Shown in pieces: positions 30,706-35,406 of a stretch of 35,406 bases of DNA (its first letter is position 1; each line of letters starts with the position of its first letter). This DNA comes from Calvatia gigantea (lineage: Eukaryota; Basidiomycota; Agaricomycetes; Agaricales; Lycoperdaceae), in contig JACAAK010000035.1 in the NCBI GenBank assembly GCA_025093985.1, forward strand, positions 1 to 35,406. Reading direction: 5' to 3'. The position numbers and the translations under genes were made by a program. The notes beneath the pieces were generated by a model, which was not told the DNA's origin, ran no database searches, and saw nothing but the letters and a program-made list of their open reading frames with translations.

Positions 30706-33700
30706 ATGTCTGCCTCACCCTCTTTCCCCAAACTCTCCTCCACCAACTATTCTACATGGGCTGGTGAAATGGAGGCCTGGCTGAGGGCTTCAGGTCTCTG
30801 GAGGCTAGTCTCTGGTCAACAATCTCCTCCCTCTCTCCCCAGTCCACCCACTGCCCCTCAGCAAGCTGCTTATGACTCCTGGTTGTCCAACTCTGACAGG
30901 GCAGCTGGTTGGCTGTATCTCATGGTGGAACCTGACTAGAGAATCCATTTCAATGGCATTCAGGATGACCCTGTGAAGATGTGGGCTGCTCTACAGTCCA
31001 TACACCTCCAGAAGCGTCCTGGGATGAGGTTTAATGCCTATGATGACCTCTTCTCCATCAGGAAGCTTGAGGATGAGTCTCTCCAGTCTCCCATCAACAG
31101 GGTGGAGGATGCAGTGAAGACCATCAAGGACCTCAGGCCAAAGGACTTCACTCTGGACAAGCTGGATGAGGAGCTAGCTTCCATGGCTCTTATTCGGTCT
31201 CTCCCCTCTGAGGAATTCTCCTCCTTCACCTCCTCTCTCCTCCTCATGGACAAGCTGGACAAGGCCACTGTTCACCAGGCCCTTGTCACTGAGGACATCC
31301 AACGTCACCGACGCATGCAGGACTCTTCCCCTTCCTCCACCGCCTTCTCTGCTTACTCCCGGCCTCCCATTTCATCCACCTCGTCCAAGTCCTGTGACTT
31401 CTGTAGCAGGCAAGGCCATGAACTCAAGAACTGCCGGACTTACGAGGCTGCTCAGAAGAAGGCTCAGGCTGATGCTGAACAGCAAAAGCTGAATTTCTCA
31501 TCCAGGAAGCGTCAGAACTGCGCCAAACTTGCTCAGGACACTCCTCAGGACGGGTTCCCTTCACCCTCACTGGATGGCACCCAACAGGCTCATGAATTCG
31601 CTGGAAATGCAAGTTCTTTGTCCACATCTCCCTCTTCCCCTCTCCAGCTCGACACTGACTTCCACTGGATTGCAGATACGGGGGCCACTTCTCATATGAC
31701 ACCACATCGCCACTGGTTCAAGTCATACTCCCCTTATCGTACTCCCATTTGCCTCGCCGATAATTCTATTGTCTATTCAGCTGGTGTGGGGTCTGTGGTA
31801 TTTCAGCCAATTGTAGGTGGAAAGAGGGTGAAAGCAGTTGAGTTTTCCAGAGTCCTACATGTCCCTGATTTGCACAGCAACCTCCTCTCATGTTTATATC
31901 TCACTCGCCATTCTGGCTTTAATATCACCATTTCTTCCTCATCCATGACCTTTGTGTGAGGAGGCCAAACTCTCTTTGTTGCATCCATTAGTCCAAGTAA
32001 CTCTGCCTCTCTCAACGGCACCACCATGGCTTCTGAGTCTGCTTTCTACATCTCCACTCTCCCTGTCGACCTCTCTCTCTGGCACCGTCGCTTCATCCAT
32101 CACAACTATGCTGATGTGAAGAAGATGATCTCTCAAGGCTTGGTTACTGGTCTCACTCTGGAGTCTGATGCTTCTCCTGATCCTATCTGTGAGCCCTGCT
32201 TGGCTGGTAAGATGCACGCCCATCCATTCCCTCCCTCTCCTAACCACAATCGCTCTCCCCTCGAGCTCATACACACTGACCTTCATGGACCACTCCCAGC
32301 TGCTACAGCACAAGGCTACCGCTACTGGATCACCTTCATCGATGACGCTACGCGCTTTCAAGCTGTCTATCTGCTGAAGTCCAAGTCTGGAGCATTTGAT
32401 GCCTTTATGACTTACAAGGCCTGGGCTGAGAACCAACTGGGGGTGAAGATATGTGCACTACAGGATGACAAGGGTGGAGAGTACATGTCTAATGCCTTTT
32501 TGGAGTTTACTAGGCGCTGTGGCATTGAACGGCGCCACTCTACACGCAATCAGCCTCAGCAGAACAGTCTTGCTGAATGGGCCAACCGGACTATGGGTGA
32601 GCGCATCACTGCTATGCTCTCTGAATCTAGGCTTCCTCTGTCTTTCTGGGGTGAATGTCTTGCTTCTATGGTTCATGTCTGGAATCGTCTCCCTACATCT
32701 ACTCTCCTTCACTCTACACCCTTTGAGGCCTTCTACAGTCGCAAACCTGACGTCTCTCATCTCAGGGTGTGGGGGTGTACTGCCTATGTCCATGTCCAGT
32801 ATGACAAACGCCACTCTCTTGCTCCTCACTTTGAAAAGTGTGTCTTCATTGGCTATCCTGCTGGCTACAAGGGCTGGAAGTTCTACAATCCCACTACCAA
32901 GGCCACCAGGATCTATGAGAGAGCTGACTTTGATGAGAGGTACTTTCCTGGGACTCACACTGTGAGGACAAATGTCATACCCTCCTTTGCTAACCCTCCA
33001 CCATCCCCTTCACAATCCTCAACTTCATCATTGCATATCTCACCACCTCCTTTGCCTATGCCTTTGCTACCTTTACCAGATGAGGGGGGTGATCTTAACC
33101 ACTATCCTGCGCAGTCAGAACCTGATCCACCTCCTCCTGATGTCTCTACGGCTCCTACAACTCCGCCAGCTAGCTCTACTCATCTGCCAAAGAATGACAC
33201 TCCCTTCCATACTCCTTCTCCTGATCTACCTTCAACTCCACCAGCTCCTCCTCGCACTCCAGTCCCTCCTAACCGTCCCAGACGCAGTAGCCAAGCTAGG
33301 AAACCTCCTAGTGAGTGGTGGAAGGTCAAACCTCTCCCTGCTTTGGAGGTATAGCCTGAGGACAACTCTGATGCTGCAGAGTATGCCTTTGAGGATATGG
33401 AGTTTGCTGGAAGTGTCTCTGGACCTGTCCCTCACACCTATAAGGCTGCCATGAAGTGCCCTGATGCCCAAGACTGGTCTACTGCCTGTGATGATGAAAT
33501 CTTTGCTCTGGAGTCCAACAGGACCTGGGAGATTGTCGAGCTGCCTCCTGGGAAGAAGGTGATCAACTCTGGCTGGGTCTTCAAGGTCAAGCGCAATCCA
33601 GATGGCTCTGTGGAGCGCTACAAGGCCTGTCTTGTTGCAAAGGGCTATTCTCAGCGCCCTGGCTATGACTACACTGAAGTCTTTGCTCCCACCTTCCGTC

Positions 33701-34980
33701 CTGCCTCCCTTTGCCTCATTATTGCCTTAGCTGCAAAAGAGGGCTTCAAAATGCGATCAGTTGACATCTCCTCTGCCTTCACCTATGGAGAGCTTGATGA
33801 GGAGATCTACATGGCCCAGCCTGAGGGGTATCACCAGGGCAGTTCTAACCATGTCTGCAGACTTACCAAGTCCCTCTATGGCTTGAAGCAAGCTGCCTGG
33901 CAATGGAACAAGAAGCTTTACTCTGTCATGGTCTCTATGGGCTACTCTCATCTCCAGTCTGACAACTTGCTCTACATCTATTCTAAGGGATCAGTCAAGG
34001 TGATTGTCCCAGTCTTTATTGATGACATCACTCTGGTGTCCAAGGATGACTCTGCCATGAACTTGGTAGTCAAGGAGCTCTCCAAACACTTCAAACTTTG
34101 AGATCTTGGCCCTACGAGCTGGCTACTGGCTGTACAGGTGAAGCAGGACTTGGCCAATCACACCATCTCCCTTTCCCAGTCACAATACATACAGGAACTC
34201 CTTGAGCGCTTCAAGATGGATGACTGCAATCCTGTGAAGACTCCTCTCAGTCCTGGTCTTGACCTCTCTGCCGATGTTCCTACTCCAGATGAGCAACAGG
34301 AGATGAAGTCCATTCCCTATCTCTCAGCTGTAGGTTCACTTCAATACCTTGCCACCATGACTCGCCCCGACATTGCCTATGCTGTCTCCTACCTTGGGAG
34401 ATTCAACCACAATCCCTCACCCTGTCACTGGGCTGCTGTCAAGCACCTACTTCGCTATCTCAAGGGCACCATGGATTACAAGCTTGTCTACAAGGGTAAC
34501 AACAACTCTGAGTTGTTCCAGACCTATTCTGATGCTTCCCATGGCTCATGCAAGGCTACTGGACGTGCTACAGGTGGTTATGTGACCAAAGTGAGTGGTG
34601 CAGCTGTTGGGTGGTCCTCAAAGCATCAGAGCTTTGTCACCCTGTCTTCTACTGAAGCTGAGTATGTTGCTGCTGTTGAAGGAGGCAAGGAGATCATGTG
34701 GATGAGGAACATCCTAACTGAGTTTGGCTATCCCCCTTCCCTTCCTTCCACTCTCTTTGTTGACAACAAGTCTGGGATCAGTGTGGCGAAGAACCCAGAA
34801 CACCATGGATGCATGAAGCACCTGGACTTGCGGTACTACTGGCTCCGGGATGCAGTGGCTGAAGACATCATTGATCCTGTATACATTCCCACTGATGAGC
34901 AACTTGCCGATATTCTCACCAAGGCTGTCCAACCCAAAATGATCTCATTTGCTGTTCCTATGCTTGGTCTCACTCGTTAA
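30706..34980 (+). pseudogene. copia2 gag-pol with four nonsense codons
   Basis: One frame of 1424 codons has no frameshift. Order: gag (NYSTWAGEMEAWL); CCHC at 230-243 (CDFCSRQGHELKNC); protease D324 in ADTGATSHM; HHCC pre-integrase; integrase D525, D588, E624; a Pro-rich linker about 765-870; RT with FIDD at 1104-1107; RNase H with D1276, E1319 and D1353; C-terminal ADILTK. Stops: TAG codon 78 (30937), TGA 418 (31957), TAG 883 (33352), TGA 1132 (34099). The NGLAER motif of copia1 reads NSLAEW here, two further transitions. The start was chosen by alignment with copia1. Without stop suppression only short pieces could be translated. Confidence 0.9.
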
Positions 34981-34994
34981 GGACTGTCTGGATC

Positions 34995-35001
34995 AGGGGG
35001 G
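34995..35001 (+). promoter_or_regulatory. copia2 polypurine tract
   Basis: AGGGGGG lies 2 bp upstream of the 3' LTR, 14 bp after the gag-pol stop. This is the position of the plus-strand primer in LTR retrotransposons. Confidence 0.7.
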
Positions 35002-35003
35002 TG

Positions 35004-35394
35004 TGTCAGGAGTGCTCCAGACAGTGTTAGATGGACTCTCCTGAGTCAGGGCTCCAAGGTTTGGTAGGACACTTGTGGAGTTGTCCAAGGAGATATGGAC
35101 TTGTACATAGAGATGTGGACTTAGAGCCACAATGGACGCTTTTGTGATCATGTGACTTGGTCACATGATGGTTGAACTTAGTTAGAACACCTGTGGACGC
35201 TTTCTGGCTCTTTAGCCTCTTACAACAGTCCACAGGTGAGTAGGACAATTTTCTGTTTTGTACTCAGCCTCTTACAACAGTCCACAGGACTGGTATTCAA
35301 TAAAACACGTTTTTCTCGAGATTCTCCCTATCAAGTCGTGTTGTTTCTTCAGTGTTAGGACCGCCAGACGTTCCCCTACGTGCTCCCTTCAACA
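35004..35394 (+). repeat. copia2 3' LTR
   Basis: It is 391 bp, the same length as the 5' LTR. The visible differences are ACGTGCTCCC here against ACGCGCCCCC in the 5' copy, that is two C-to-T changes. It includes the paired motif (35214-35288) and the AATAAA signal. Confidence 0.95.
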
Positions 35395-35406
35395 CATAAG
35401 CCATAA
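35395..35406 (-). pseudogene. LINE K ORF2, continuation after copia2
   Basis: These twelve bases, the second CATAA plus GCCATAA, match the LINE endonuclease around residues 95-99. LINE K therefore continues beyond the window. Confidence 0.75.

Larger units (their letters stand above)
30131..35394 (+). mobile_element. copia2, complete Ty1/copia retrotransposon
   Basis: It is 5264 bp, with 391-bp LTRs at both ends, a primer binding site, a single gag-pol frame, a G-rich polypurine tract (34995-35001) and 5-bp target-site duplications. The LTRs appear to differ at only two positions, both C-to-T in the 3' copy near the end. The coding frame has four in-frame nonsense codons, so the element is structurally complete but coding-defective. 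It is the youngest insertion in the right half, lying in LINE K. Confidence 0.96.
30126..35399. repeat. 5-bp target-site duplication of copia2 (CATAA)
   Basis: CATAA at 30126-30130 and at 35395-35399 flanks the complete copia2. The LINE K endonuclease sequence continues properly after the second copy, confirming both element ends. Confidence 0.95.

Overview
The window contains only retrotransposons. I found no host gene, tRNA, rRNA, operon or CRISPR array in it. The source is almost certainly a fungus and probably a basidiomycete. It combines a Tad1-like LINE (zinc-knuckle ORF1; ORF2 with APE endonuclease, reverse transcriptase, RNase H and a C-terminal CCHC motif) with Ty1/copia elements, stacked densely in the way typical of fungal transposon islands or heterochromatin. 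The taxon is inferred from element type only.

Two families make up nearly everything. (1) One LINE family is present in about ten copies or fragments, here called A to K. Its full structure can be pieced together as a 124-nt 5'UTR beginning CACCTTCC, ORF1 of 701 codons, an ATGA overlap, ORF2 of 1300 codons, a 3'UTR of about 710 nt and a poly(A) tail. (2) One Ty1/copia group is present as copia1 (5' two-thirds, 20502-23202), copia2 (complete, 30131-35394), one solo LTR (832-1222) and one 5'-truncated LTR (28131-28394). A third, unrelated LTR of Ty3 appearance lies at 7452-8063.

Layout. 1-725: 3'UTR and poly(A) of LINE A (+). 727-9185: old LINE B (+), split by a solo copia LTR, by minus-strand LINE C (4229-7205, with 14-bp target-site duplications) and by the solo Ty3-like LTR. 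9186-14466: minus-strand LINE fragment D followed by LINE E, which carries the only uninterrupted 1300-codon ORF2. 14477-15317: LINE F (+), probably the rest of B after a deletion. 15318-19392: LINE G (+), with both ends present and an internally deleted ORF2. 19393-20501: minus-strand LINE fragment H. From there to the window end lies a nest of insertions: copia1 sits in H, LINE I (-) in copia1, LINE J/K (-) in I, and a truncated LTR plus complete copia2 in J/K.

Function. LINE ORF1 would coat the RNA. ORF2 would nick the target and copy the LINE RNA in place. The copia polyprotein would build particles and integrate LTR-flanked DNA. Most copies are dead, but they decay in an unusual way: reading frames are kept without net indels and are broken by C-to-T or G-to-A nonsense changes. 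The most distinctive structure is in the copia LTRs. Every LTR carries two copies of a motif of about 22 nt, 51-52 bp apart, identical within an LTR but different between LTR types. The first copy always runs into a splice-donor-like GTRAG, and both copies can pair with the same upstream CCTGTGGAC.
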